A DNA stretch of 64,000 nt from Cytobacillus horneckiae. Lineage in GTDB: Bacteria; Bacillota; Bacilli; Bacillales; Cytobacillaceae. A program made the position numbers and the translations under genes. Below, one piece after another: positions 1-9,380 of the stretch. Position 1 is the stretch's first letter. Each line of letters starts with the position of its first letter. A model generated the notes under the pieces. That model saw only the letters and a list, made by a program, of their open reading frames with translations, was not told the DNA's origin and did not search any database. Location of the stretch: the NCBI RefSeq assembly GCF_002835735.1, contig NZ_PISD01000008.1, positions 1 to 64,000 on the forward strand, given 5' to 3'.

Positions 1-153
1 TGTTTTTCTTTTTTTTATTTTCATTCGTCAAAAGAACAAACGCAGCGCTATCAAGCGTTTAATAGAAATACGGTATTAAATCTCTATGATATAATTAGAG
101 AATTGGTTTTCCATGAATAAAAGAAATACTTAGTAAAATGAAGGGAGAGGTCA
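1..153. other. Left edge, no gene recognised
   Basis: This AT-rich stretch precedes the first small gene. No coding segment with a plausible start is visible, and any gene crossing the left edge cannot be judged. Confidence 0.4.
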
Positions 154-336
154 ATGTTTAAGGAAAGTATAAGATTCCCATTAATATATTTTTTAGTATC
201 AACTGTCTGGCATTTCATTTCTAATAAGGAGATAGCCTGGATAGAGAACATAATAATTTGCTTTATAATGTTCTTAATGATTATGTTTTTTCGTTGGGCA
301 AACACACCCTTTGATTGGAAAAAGAATAATACTTAA
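154..336 (+). CDS. Small two-helix membrane protein, unknown function
   Basis: A 60-residue protein with a good ribosome binding site (GGGAGAGG about 5 bases before the ATG). Two hydrophobic segments (about residues 8-24 and 29-47) are joined by a short polar turn, and the tail is WANTPFDWKK, basic and so probably cytoplasmic. I do not recognise the family. It stands alone, with about 480 bases to the next gene. The start signal and two-helix pattern favour a real gene, but its length leaves doubt. Confidence 0.5.
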   Translation: MFKESIRFPLIYFLVSTVWHFISNKEIAWIENIIICFIMFLMIMFFRWANTPFDWKKNNT

Positions 337-819
337 TGTTTAATATGTAAAAAGAGGCAATACTCCAATAGCGATATTGCATATATCTTATTGAACAAAA
401 GTGATTTAGGCAAGTGGTGTATTTATTTTTAAAAATGAATTGTATGTTAACTCACGAGCTTTACCTATACATGTTATAAACTTGATTATTCACCGTTTAT
501 AGTACCGGCACTTTATATGGCATCAAAATTAGCGATAGGCAGCACTGGCTTTAATCATCTATACTCGCCTCAAATCAAGCGAAGGGGAAAAATATGATTT
601 TTCACTTAAGAGGTTTGGCGAACTCTATAGACTATATTTTTAGCAAAGTCACATAAAGTCATTGCGCGCAGCAACTATAGAGGGTAGCTCTCTAGACAAC
701 CGTCCCGCATTTCGGTGTTCCGATTATCAAAGTTTTATAATATATTAGTACCTATATAGGAAATCATGCGAAAATCGGATAGAATAAGTAGTAAATTGAT
801 GGGACAAGGGGATTTTTTT
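337..819. other. Intergenic stretch before dynA
   Basis: About 480 bases without a supported gene. A weak GGCAATA...TATTGC hairpin at 356-381 could end the upstream small gene. The rest has no clear promoter, riboswitch or decayed gene that I can name. Confidence 0.35.
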
Positions 820-3800
820 ATGGTTCAAACAGTGGAACAACAGATAGATCGTATCGAATTATTGCAAAGGGCGACTGCCTTGCATACTTTTTTTGTGAAG
901 AATGGCGATAATCAGGCTGCTGAAAGGGCAAAGGATCTCGTTTTGAAATTGCGTGATTCAGAATTTTCGATCGCCTTTTGCGGCCATTTTTCTGCGGGGA
1001 AATCCAGTATGATTAATCAGATTGTCGGCGATGATTTATTGCCGTCCAGTCCTATTCCAACAAGCGCCAATCTTGTAAGAGTTAAAGCAGGGGATGATTA
1101 TGCAAAGGTTTTCTTTAAAGAAGGAAGGCCAAAATTGTATCCGGCGCCATATGATTACGAACGGATAAAGAAATATAGTAAAGATGGCGACCAAATTCGA
1201 ACAGTAGAAATTAGCCATTCTCATACAACATTGCCGTTAAATACTGTCATTATGGATACACCAGGCATTGATTCTACTGATGATGCTCACCGGATAGCGA
1301 CGGAATCCGCTCTTCACCTTGCTGATCTCGTATTTTATGTGATGGATTATAACCATGTTCAATCAGAGTTAAACTTCCTTTTTACAAAGGAATTGACTGC
1401 TGCTGGGAAGAAGGTTTATTTGATCATTAACCAAATTGATAAACATCGTGATGACGAGTTAAGTTTTTCACAATTTACAGAGAGTGTTCGTGATTCATTT
1501 GCCTCTTGGGGAGTCAACCCAGAACGGATTTTTTACACTTCATTAAAACAGAAAGACCATCGTCATAATGAATTTTCTGCGTTGCAAACATTTATGCAAG
1601 AAATGATAAATAACAAGGAAGAGCTGCTGCCGCAGTCTGTTTATCATTCATTGAACAAACTGACAGAAGAGCATCATGTTTATTTGGAAGAACAGCAGGT
1701 GGAAAAAGCGGAAAAATACGAATCGATTGTGAGCGTTTTATCGGAGGATGAGCGCGCGCTCGTATTTGAAAATGTGAAAAACTTGCAATCCGAATTGCTG
1801 GAGATTAAGCGCCTCATCGATCAAACGGAAATTGGGTTGAATAATGATATTGATGAAATTTTAAAGAATGCTTATTTAATGCCTTTTCAAACGAGAGAAC
1901 TTGCTGAAAGCTATTTGGCATCACGACAATCAGATTTCAAAATGGGTCTGTTTTTTGCTAAGGCAAAAACAGAACAAGAGAGACAATCCCGCCTCCAAAG
2001 TTTATATGAGGATTTTACTGAAAAGGTACAATCCCAGATTGTATGGCATATGAAGGAATTATTCCTAAATAAGTTTAAGGAACATGAAATACATGATCCT
2101 GCTCTCATTGCGTCTGCGCAAAATTTGGAAATAAAAGTAGATTCTAAAGTGTTGTCTGACACAGTTAAAGATGGGGCTAGACTTTCTGGTGATTATGTCC
2201 TGCAATATACAAATGATGTGTCGGAAGCGGTTAAGAGAATAACGAAAACGACCTTAGCTCCTTTAAAAGAAAAGTTTATGTCCATTTTAAAAGATAAGAA
2301 AAAAACGGAGCAATTAAAAATTCAGCAGCAGCTTGAGAAACTTGAACAATATGCTGATGCAATAGTGAAGCTCAACGAACTAGCACAAAAACTTGAAAAA
2401 TACAAAGTTGAATTACAGCAATTTTTAACAGGAAATTATCAGCATGATTTGTATAAGAGAGAAATGGAGCAGCTGCTTTTAGACACAGCGGAAGAAGTAG
2501 ATATCGTTCGTCAAGGGGAAGAAGAGACAATTGAACAAACCACAAATGTAATCAGCGATGACACAATAGAGGAAGCCGCAGCTGCCGGAGGAGTGAATGA
2601 AGAAACAACAGCTCACTTAATTAGCAAATTAAGATTCACTTCAAAATCAATTAGTGGTATTCCAGGCTTTAAAAAGATTTCTGAGGAGCTGATTGAGAAG
2701 GCAGATAGACTGGAGAATCGTCAATTTACTGTTGCCTTATTTGGTGCTTTCAGTGCGGGTAAATCATCGTTTGCTAATGCATTAATTGGGGAGAAGCTAT
2801 TACCTGTGTCTCCCAATCCTACAACCGCTGCAATAAATAAAATAATGCCAGTAACTGATAATAATCAGCATGGAACTGTGCGCGTCTATGTGAAGGAATC
2901 CGCTGTTATGTTTGCAGATCTTAATCGCTCCTTGAGCGTTTTTAACAAGCAGGCTGCAAGCTTTGATGAAGCGAAGGCGAAAATAAAAAGCATTCTTGAG
3001 GGCAAACACGATTTTGATGCAAATGAAAAAACGCACTATGCCTTTTTAGCAGCGTTTTCTAGAGGCTATGATGATTTTAAGGATACGCTCGGTACAGTGA
3101 TTGTAACAGACCTCAAGCAATTCACAGACTATGTTGCCAAAGAGGAAAAGTCATGCTTTGTTGAGATGATTGAAGTGTACTATGATTGTGCGTTAACTAG
3201 AAAAGGCATCACTCTTGTTGACACGCCGGGTGCAGATTCAATCAATGCCCGCCATACTGGTGTTGCGTTTGATTATATTAAAAATTCAGATGCGATTTTA
3301 TTTGTCACCTATTATAATCATGCTTTTTCAAAAGCAGATCGTGAATTTTTAATCCAGTTAGGTCGTGTGAAAGATTCATTCGAGCTCGATAAAATGTTTT
3401 TTGTCGTAAATGCGATTGATTTAGCAAATAATGATGATGAAAAAAACGACGTATTACAATATGTGAATGAACAGTTAATTCAATATGGTATAAGAAAGCC
3501 CAGCTTATTCGGACTGTCAAGTTTACAAGCGCTCCAGGAAAAATTGGGCAAGGCAAGCGGACAATCGGGCATTCAAGCATTTGAAAACAGCTTCTATTCC
3601 TTTATTAATCAAGACTTAATGTCTATATCTGTATCTGCTGCTGAGCTTGAATGGCAGCGTGTGCTTTCTCAGCTGCAAGCCTTTATTATCTCTTCTCAAG
3701 AAAGCAAAGAAGAAAAAGAAGCGAAAAGAAGACAGTTATTATTAGAGCAAGATGAAGTGAAGCAATTAATCCAGAAAGATGATGTGAATTTACTTGTTCA

Positions 3801-4470
3801 AAGCCTTCATCAAGAAGCGGATGAACTCGTTTTTTACATTAAACAGCGTGTGTTTTTACGTTTTGGCGATTTTCTTAAAGAAGCCTTCAACCCTGCACAG
3901 CTGAAAGATGATGGCAGAGATTTAAAGAAAGCATTGCAAGTGGCATTAAATGACTTTTTACAAAGCTTTGGCTTTGATTTTGCACAAGAGCTGCGGGCAA
4001 CGACGCTGCGTCTTGAGGTTTATATTGGCAAACAACAGCAGCAGGCCTATGAGCGATTAACGAATATTGTGCAAGAAGTCAACCGTCAGATTACTTTTAG
4101 CAACCACGAGGTTATCCAAGTGGATGTGCTTGAATTTGAGACAGCATTTATCAACGAAAATAGAGCAAATTTCAAAAAAGCCATGTCTTTCTTCAAAAAT
4201 CCGAAAGCATTTTTTGAGAAAAACGAAAGAAGATTGCTGGCTGAGGAGCTCGAAAAAGCGCTACAGCAGCCTGCTGATGATTATTTGCAAAAAGCCAATA
4301 TCCTTTTAAAGGATTACTATGAAAGCATGCTGAAACAAGAACATGAAAGATTAATCGCCTCATTCGTCCAGCAATTGGATGAATATTATGAAGGAATGAC
4401 AGCTGCATTAACGGCTGACTTCCCAATTGAAACGATTATTTCATTAGAAGAACGCTTGAAAGCTTACTAA
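820..4470 (+). CDS. dynA: Bacterial dynamin-like GTPase DynA (double dynamin)
   Basis: The protein is 1216 residues with two complete dynamin-type GTPase modules in tandem. The first P-loop (GHFSAGKSS) is near residues 55-63 with switch motif DTPGID and base motif NQID. The second P-loop (GAFSAGKSS) is near residue 643 with DTPGAD and NAID. Long helical stalk regions follow each module. This head-to-tail layout is that of B. subtilis DynA (YpbR), a membrane-fusing protein linked to membrane repair, cytokinesis and phage tolerance. An upstream in-frame ATG at 766 exists, but the ATG at 820 is preceded by AAGGGGA at a good distance and gives an N-terminus of the expected length. The two genes that follow are probably co-transcribed. 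Confidence 0.92.
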   Translation: MVQTVEQQIDRIELLQRATALHTFFVKNGDNQAAERAKDLVLKLRDSEFSIAFCGHFSAGKSSMINQIVGDDLLPSSPIPTSANLVRVKAGDDYAKVFFKEGRPKLYPAPYDYERIKKYSKDGDQIRTVEISHSHTTLPLNTVIMDTPGIDSTDDAHRIATESALHLADLVFYVMDYNHVQSELNFLFTKELTAAGKKVYLIINQIDKHRDDELSFSQFTESVRDSFASWGVNPERIFYTSLKQKDHRHNEFSALQTFMQEMINNKEELLPQSVYHSLNKLTEEHHVYLEEQQVEKAEKYESIVSVLSEDERALVFENVKNLQSELLEIKRLIDQTEIGLNNDIDEILKNAYLMPFQTRELAESYLASRQSDFKMGLFFAKAKTEQERQSRLQSLYEDFTEKVQSQIVWHMKELFLNKFKEHEIHDPALIASAQNLEIKVDSKVLSDTVKDGARLSGDYVLQYTNDVSEAVKRITKTTLAPLKEKFMSILKDKKKTEQLKIQQQLEKLEQYADAIVKLNELAQKLEKYKVELQQFLTGNYQHDLYKREMEQLLLDTAEEVDIVRQGEEETIEQTTNVISDDTIEEAAAAGGVNEETTAHLISKLRFTSKSISGIPGFKKISEELIEKADRLENRQFTVALFGAFSAGKSSFANALIGEKLLPVSPNPTTAAINKIMPVTDNNQHGTVRVYVKESAVMFADLNRSLSVFNKQAASFDEAKAKIKSILEGKHDFDANEKTHYAFLAAFSRGYDDFKDTLGTVIVTDLKQFTDYVAKEEKSCFVEMIEVYYDCALTRKGITLVDTPGADSINARHTGVAFDYIKNSDAILFVTYYNHAFSKADREFLIQLGRVKDSFELDKMFFVVNAIDLANNDDEKNDVLQYVNEQLIQYGIRKPSLFGLSSLQALQEKLGKASGQSGIQAFENSFYSFINQDLMSISVSAAELEWQRVLSQLQAFIISSQESKEEKEAKRRQLLLEQDEVKQLIQKDDVNLLVQSLHQEADELVFYIKQRVFLRFGDFLKEAFNPAQLKDDGRDLKKALQVALNDFLQSFGFDFAQELRATTLRLEVYIGKQQQQAYERLTNIVQEVNRQITFSNHEVIQVDVLEFETAFINENRANFKKAMSFFKNPKAFFEKNERRLLAEELEKALQQPADDYLQKANILLKDYYESMLKQEHERLIASFVQQLDEYYEGMTAALTADFPIETIISLEERLKAY

Positions 4471-4491
4471 ATAATGGAAGGAGTGTACAGA

Positions 4492-4695
4492 ATGGATACG
4501 GATCGTTTCCATGTATGTGCAACCTGTGTAAACTTCCTAGCGGTAAAAAAAGAAAATCGCATGTTTTATTTTTGTGATCGGTTAGGCTATGAAACAAAGC
4601 CGAACTATAAGTTTAATTGCTGGACACCGAAAGAACATGTGAAAAATTTGATGCGTAAACGGATGGAGGAGGACATTGATGAAGAATCTAGTTGA
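4492..4695 (+). CDS. Small cysteine-containing protein, unknown function
   Basis: A 67-residue protein starting at an ATG 8 bases after GGAAGGAGTG. It has a CATC pair near the N-terminus, then FYFCDRLGYETKP and NCWTP, so four cysteines that could bind one zinc. It ends in an acidic tail. It follows dynA by 21 bases and overlaps the next gene by 17 bases, so the three probably form one transcript. I do not recognise the family. An in-frame GTG/ATG further upstream is less likely as a start because it lies before the ribosome binding site. Confidence 0.65.
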   Translation: MDTDRFHVCATCVNFLAVKKENRMFYFCDRLGYETKPNYKFNCWTPKEHVKNLMRKRMEEDIDEESS

Positions 4696-5509
4696 TGCCG
4701 CATGGGTGAAGGAACATATTGAAGAAATTAGAGTAGTTGATTGCCGCTTTAATTTGGCAAATCGTGCAGAAGGGCAAGAAAAGTATAGGCAAGACCATAT
4801 TCCCGGCGCCGTGTATTTTCATCTTGAAGAGGATTTGTCAGGCACAGTCTCAATACATGGTGGCCGTCATCCCCTTCCATCTGTCGAGCAGCTAACTGCC
4901 TCACTACAGAAGGCTGGAATTTCCAATGGTACAACCATTGTGGTATATGACGGCGGAGAAGCTTCATTTGCCTCACGTTTTTGGTGGCTATTAAAATATG
5001 TAGGACATGAGAAAGTGTATGTTTTAGATGGGGGCTATAAAGAATGGCTAAAACACGGTTATCCAGTTGACGATATCATCCCTGCATATGATGAATCGAA
5101 TTATCAGGTACAAGTTGTAAATGATATTTGTGCATCATATGAGGAAGTAAAAGAAGTCTCCTCAAACGAAACAGCTGAAGCTATTTTAATTGATTCCAGA
5201 GAAGAGCAGCGATACAAGGGGATCAATGAACCCATCGATAAAAAAGCGGGCCATATTCCTGGTGCGGTGAATAAAGTATGGACAGACGCCCTTTCTGAAG
5301 GGCGGTTTAAATCAGGAGAAGAGCAATCTAATAGATTTTCCGAATATGATAAAAATACCCCTTTGATCGTGTACTGCGGTTCAGGTGTGACCGCTTCTCC
5401 AAATTTTTTGGCATTAAAGGAAGCGGGCTTTAAAAACGTAAAACTTTATCCGGGAAGCTTCAGCGATTGGATCTCTTACGGTGACAATCCGGTTGGGACA
5501 AAAAAATAA
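4679..5509 (+). CDS. Two-domain sulfurtransferase (rhodanese/3-mercaptopyruvate type)
   Basis: The 276-residue protein has two rhodanese domains. The N-terminal one (to about residue 135) shows DHIPGAVYFHLE and lacks a catalytic cysteine. The C-terminal one carries the active loop CGSGVTA, with cysteine near residue 233. CGSGVTA fits the SseA/TST group that moves sulfur from 3-mercaptopyruvate or thiosulfate to an acceptor such as cyanide or a thiol. The start is the ATG after GGAGGAGG and lies inside the end of the small Cys gene. Cytoplasmic. Substrate choice cannot be fixed by reading. Confidence 0.88.
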   Translation: MKNLVDAAWVKEHIEEIRVVDCRFNLANRAEGQEKYRQDHIPGAVYFHLEEDLSGTVSIHGGRHPLPSVEQLTASLQKAGISNGTTIVVYDGGEASFASRFWWLLKYVGHEKVYVLDGGYKEWLKHGYPVDDIIPAYDESNYQVQVVNDICASYEEVKEVSSNETAEAILIDSREEQRYKGINEPIDKKAGHIPGAVNKVWTDALSEGRFKSGEEQSNRFSEYDKNTPLIVYCGSGVTASPNFLALKEAGFKNVKLYPGSFSDWISYGDNPVGTKK

Positions 5510-5610
5510 AAAAAACTTAGGCTAAAGATAGTCTAATTAATACTTCATTCGATGTGTGGAGCGTACTTAGTCGAAGAAAAGTATTTTATTGCTAATTGTA
5601 CAATTTTTTG

Positions 5611-5645
5611 AAGTGCGTCTCTATAAAAGTGGGGGCGCATTTCTT
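5611..5645 (+). terminator. Probable rho-independent terminator after the dynA cluster
   Basis: An 11-bp stem with several G-U pairs (AAGTGCG pairing with CGCATTT at its base) is followed by TTCTTATTT. It lies 100 bases past the sulfurtransferase stop. Confidence 0.5.
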
Positions 5646-5654
5646 ATTTAATTT

Positions 5655-5786
5655 ACGACAGTATGACCCTTACCTCAAAGTTTAGAGGAAACGAAGAAGC
5701 AAAGGTGGAGGCTAACTGTCCGTAAAAGCCCGATTGGTTCAACTAACAATCAGTGAAAACCCCCACTGATTGAAGTTTCACTTTAT
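5655..5786 (+). repeat. Dispersed structured repeat, copy A
   Basis: Near full-length member of a family with six copies in this window. It has a first stem-loop with the conserved loop core TTTAGAGGAAACGAAGAAGC, then GCCCGATTGGTTCAACTAAC, then a second hairpin built on AATCAGTG/CACTGATT and the end GAAGTTTCACTTTAT. The first stem is weaker here than in other copies. Confidence 0.8.
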
Positions 5787-6012
5787 CCTTATGGCTGTCT
5801 AAAGCTATAAAGGAAACATTAACCATAGTTGAGCAATTTGTTTAAGGACTAAGTCTACATCTAGCGGAGTCAGGCGAAGCGAGCTCCTCCACTAGGGCAA
5901 AAAAGTTCAGCTGACTACGACACAACAAGCAGTTTATTCTAAAATTATCTAGAAAAAGATCTGTGATATAATTTGAGCAATAATAGAATTGGATGAACAG
6001 GCGGGGATACAT
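5787..6012. other. Intergenic remainder before the WYL regulator
   Basis: Contains an inverted repeat with arms CTAGCGGAG and CTCCTCCACTAG at about 5860-5896, enclosing GGCGAAGCG. It resembles a decayed intergenic repeat. No gene is supported. Confidence 0.35.
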
Positions 6013-6924
6013 ATGAAATTGGAGCGATTGATTTCTATCATCTACAAGCTGCTGAATCACGAAGTTTTGTCTGCCTCCATGCTGGCTGAAGAGTTTCAAG
6101 TTTCCCCAAGAACCATCTATCGGGATATCGAAGTGATTTGTGCTGCGGGATTTCCGGTCGTATCGTACCAGGGAACTAATGGCGGATATAGCATGATGGA
6201 AGGGTATAAAATGGATAAAAGCCTGCTTGGTTCTTACGATATCAATTCCTTGATTACTGTTCTTAGAAGCCTATCCACTGTCTTTAAAGACGAGCGTGCA
6301 CAGGGGACCATTGAAAGACTGCAGGCTATTGGTCCGGAGCATCACGTCACGAGTCTGTCTGTGGATTTGGAAACCCGAAGCACGGAGCCAGAAGCGCTTC
6401 GTTATTTACGCACAGCCATTAGTGAGCGAAATATCGTCCGCTTTGATTATATCAATGCAAAGAATGAGCGGTCGATCCGTGAAATGGAACCGCTGAGACT
6501 TCATTTTAAATATCGTAATTGGTACATTTATGGGTTATGCCGAACACGGCGAGAATATCGGGAGTTCCGGTTGTCTCGGCTGCTGAATTTGTTCGTTACA
6601 CAGGATACTTTTCAACCACATCAAGAGGTACCGTTAGAAGAGGTTGCCTTATCATGGAAAGATCAGACGGAGGATGTAGTGATTCGGGTAAGGACGGAGG
6701 CTTTGGCGGAAGCGATGGATCAATTTCACCTAGTTGAAAAGCAATTTCATGCTGATGGAAGTATGACGATGCGAATTCCTGTTTATAAGCCATTGGAAGC
6801 CCGGTGGCTCTGGTCCATTCTGCTAAGCTTTGGAAGTGGGGCCGAAGTTCTGGAGCCCCTACCACTCCGTGTAATCATCAAAGATCAACTTCAAAATGCG
6901 CTCAAACTTTATGAAGATGTATGA
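6013..6924 (+). CDS. YafY-type WYL-domain transcriptional regulator
   Basis: A 303-residue protein. Residues 1-60 form a winged helix-turn-helix (SASMLAEEFQVSPRTIYRDI). A long linker is followed by a WYL domain with RNWYIYGLCRTRREYREFRLSR, the region that in this family binds ligands or nucleic acid. The start is the ATG followed by KLERL, matching the usual N-terminus; an in-frame ATG 8 codons earlier lacks a ribosome site. The DinB-family gene begins 74 bases downstream on the same strand and may be its target or partner. The effector is unknown. Confidence 0.85.
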   Translation: MKLERLISIIYKLLNHEVLSASMLAEEFQVSPRTIYRDIEVICAAGFPVVSYQGTNGGYSMMEGYKMDKSLLGSYDINSLITVLRSLSTVFKDERAQGTIERLQAIGPEHHVTSLSVDLETRSTEPEALRYLRTAISERNIVRFDYINAKNERSIREMEPLRLHFKYRNWYIYGLCRTRREYREFRLSRLLNLFVTQDTFQPHQEVPLEEVALSWKDQTEDVVIRVRTEALAEAMDQFHLVEKQFHADGSMTMRIPVYKPLEARWLWSILLSFGSGAEVLEPLPLRVIIKDQLQNALKLYEDV

Positions 6925-6998
6925 CAGACTGTTGTCATATATCTTTTTTTATTATAAATATAGGAACAAAATCATAAAGTCAAAAGGAGAAGATACGA

Positions 6999-7514
6999 AT
7001 GAAGAATTATCCAGTAGAAATGTATAACTACCACATATGGGCCAACCAAACGATACTAGGGAGAATGAAGGAACTTCCGTCCTCTGTGCTAAGCCAAGAA
7101 GTGAACAGTTCATTTCCTACTATCGCCCATGCCCTTAGTCATATCTATGCAGTTGATAAGATGTGGTATCTTGTTTTAATAGGCACTGAAATGCCAGAGG
7201 CGCTGAAAGCATGCATACCGCTGAATGAACGCATCATGAATACTGTCGATGAATACGACCATATCTTTACCCAATTATCCGAACAATACAGAGAATGGTT
7301 CCGAAGCAAGGCCGATTTGGAGCAAACCATTTTGCTTGATAACCCATTCACCGGAATTCGTGAAACACGCTTTTCGGAAATTGTAATGCATCTAGTTAAT
7401 CACGGGACCTATCACAGAGGCAATGTTTCTACAATGTTGCGTCAGTTGGGCCGAGCATCCATCATGAATGACTATTCTCTTTTTTGGTATCAGGAATGTG
7501 ATGAATCCATTTAA
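6999..7514 (+). CDS. DinB-family metal-binding four-helix protein
   Basis: The 171-residue protein shows the DinB/YfiT layout: N-terminal YNYHIWANQTIL, a first metal histidine in ALSHIYAVDKMWY, and the second pair in HLVNHGTYHRGN. Family members are four-helix bundles with a three-histidine site. Some are damage-induced, others are bacillithiol- or mycothiol-dependent transferases; this one cannot be assigned to either. It has a strong ribosome site (AAAGGAGAAG) and follows the WYL regulator. Confidence 0.85.
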   Translation: MKNYPVEMYNYHIWANQTILGRMKELPSSVLSQEVNSSFPTIAHALSHIYAVDKMWYLVLIGTEMPEALKACIPLNERIMNTVDEYDHIFTQLSEQYREWFRSKADLEQTILLDNPFTGIRETRFSEIVMHLVNHGTYHRGNVSTMLRQLGRASIMNDYSLFWYQECDESI

Positions 7515-7860
7515 TGCCTGATGCTAAAAGAGGATGAGGCAATGAAATAATCAGTGCAGTTTTCTGTCCTACGGAAGAGAGAGCCTCGATTTAATGAAAT
7601 AAGGTCATCAGTATTATCTAATGCATCAGTTTGGAATTCGAGATATAGCCTTGGTTATGCACAGGATTTTGCTTTAAATTATTTGATTTTAATAGGTCGA
7701 TATTTCTAAGAACAGAGAAATCGACCTTTCTATTGATTGTTCATTTTTGGTAAAGTTTATACGCGAACTAAGGTGCTTTTTTTATCATGTATCCTTGCTC
7801 ATATATTAAATATTGACATAGATTTATATTCATCGTTAGAAAGGAGATGGATTATTATCA
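7515..7860. other. Gap between the DinB gene and a pseudogene
   Basis: Apart from the hairpin at 7694 there is nothing recognisable until the ribosome site AAAGGAGATGG just before 7861. Confidence 0.4.
7694..7733 (+). terminator. Probable terminator after the DinB gene
   Basis: Stem AGGTCGATATTTCT against AGAGAAATCGACCT with a short loop, followed by TTCTATT. It is 180 bases past the DinB stop, so the gap may carry an untranslated tail. Confidence 0.55.
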
Positions 7861-8361
7861 ATGGAAATTGAAAATCTTATTCGGGTAAAATCGAAAGCCG
7901 ATTTGAGGACTCGGCTTCATAGAAATGGTAGAAATAAGAAATATTGTTGGGTGGTAGTTAGTGTAACGCCAATTCCTGATACTCTGCTGTATTTGGACGC
8001 GGTTGAAGAAGCTTTGTGCTTTGGCTGGATTGATGGGAAACTATCTGAAACCAAACTGGCGCGAGAGACTGTCTCCTAGAAGTTTATGACAGACGAAGGA
8101 AGGAGAGTACTTCCTGAAATGGATCATAATTCTTTTAAAATAGATAGGGTTATAGAGCAAAGGCTAAAAATGGACAGGGAAGTATATGAGAATTTTTTGG
8201 CTTTTCCAGCTCTTTATAAAAGAGTGCGGATTGATACGATACAAAGCAATAAAAATCAGCAACTATTATTTAATAGCAGACTAGACAAATTTATCGCAAA
8301 TACTAAGAAAAATAAAATATTCGGCCAATGGAATGATGATGGACGCCTGTTAGATTATTAA
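7861..8361 (+). pseudogene. Broken YdeI/OmpD-associated family gene
   Basis: Residues read up to EEALCFGWIDGK, the signature of the YdeI/OmpD-associated family, then the frame meets a TAG at 8077. The same frame resumes directly with MTDEGRRVLPEMD, NFLAFPALYKRVRID and ends NDDGRLLDY, typical of the family C-terminus. The segment that normally links them (R-F-SPR...WS..N...., about 30 residues) is missing. The gene therefore carries an in-frame stop plus an internal deletion. It keeps a good ribosome site, so the N-terminal 72 residues could still be made. Confidence 0.8.
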
Positions 8362-8470
8362 GATGCACCGGATGGAGTAAGTGAGGAATTGTTTGTTAAG
8401 TTTAATGCTATATGGGTGATAGTTGCCGCACCGATTGGCAGAATAATTACTCATTAGTATAAAGAAATTT

Positions 8471-8512
8471 GCCCCCCTTCCTCATCATTCACAATTTAAG
8501 GGGAGGGGCATC
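8471..8512. terminator. Hairpin between convergent genes
   Basis: GCCCCCCTTCC pairs with GGGGAGGGGC around a 17-base loop. It sits between the pseudogene and the end of the siderophore operon. On the minus strand it is followed by AAATTTCTTT, so it could end that operon. Confidence 0.6.
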
Positions 8513-8564
8513 TTATATTTTCATATTCTCAAACTAGCTGGAAAAATAAGGTTGCCGTCTTCAT

Positions 8565-9380
8565 TTAACGAGTGCTTTTCTCATGACTGTGATAACGTCC
8601 TTTTGGTATTACTAAAGGAGATTGCGAAATGGGATCTTCTATCACAGTGCAATCAAGCCCAAAAACTTCCTTAACTAGTTTGCTTGTAATTACTTTGGAC
8701 GGGTTTCCTTCAGCAATGAGCTTTCCTTTTCGGAGTGCAAAAATATGATCTGCGTATCGTGCGGACAAATTTATATCATGAAGAACCATGACAATGGTCG
8801 TTCCGTATTTTCGATTAAGGTCTGTCAGCAAGTCTAGTATTTCAACCTGATAGGCAATATCTAGAAATGTGGTCGGTTCATCCAGAAATAATATGTCTGT
8901 TTGCTGCGTCAGTGCCATTGCAATCCAGACGCGCTGTCTTTGTCCGCCGGAAAGCTCATCAATATTTCGATTAGCAAGGTCTGTGATATCCATGATTTCC
9001 ATTGCTTCGGCAACAGCCTCATAATCTTTTTTCGTCCAACTGCTGAACAAGGATTGATGCGGATACCTTCCTCGTCCGACTAAGTCAGTGACTGTAATGC
9101 CTTCAGGAACAAGCGGTGACTGAGGGAGAATCCCTAAAACTCGCGCTAGCTTTTTTGGTGGAATTTTGTCAATTGCTTTCCCATCTAAAATAACATTTCC
9201 TGATTGTGGCTTAATTAATCTTGCCATCGTTTTGAGCAATGTGGACTTTCCGCATGCGTTTGCCCCAATAATCACGTTCATTCGATTACTAGGAATTTCA
9301 ACGTTTATACTATGGAGAATCGTTTTATTATCGTATCCGGCTACAATTTCTTCGGTTTGGAACTTATGTGTTGGTTTCAT
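8565..9380 (-). CDS. Ferric-siderophore ABC transporter, ATP-binding protein
   Basis: A 271-residue FecE/FhuC-type ATPase. Walker A is GANACGKST, the signature is LSGGQRQRVWIA, Walker B is ILFLDEP, and the switch histidine is in VLHDIN. It is the last gene of a four-gene minus-strand operon and its start abuts the stop of the upstream permease gene. It would power import of an Fe3+-siderophore from the binding protein through the two permeases. The chelator type cannot be read from the ATPase. Confidence 0.92.
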   Translation of the reverse strand: MKPTHKFQTEEIVAGYDNKTILHSINVEIPSNRMNVIIGANACGKSTLLKTMARLIKPQSGNVILDGKAIDKIPPKKLARVLGILPQSPLVPEGITVTDLVGRGRYPHQSLFSSWTKKDYEAVAEAMEIMDITDLANRNIDELSGGQRQRVWIAMALTQQTDILFLDEPTTFLDIAYQVEILDLLTDLNRKYGTTIVMVLHDINLSARYADHIFALRKGKLIAEGNPSKVITSKLVKEVFGLDCTVIEDPISQSPLVIPKGRYHSHEKSTR

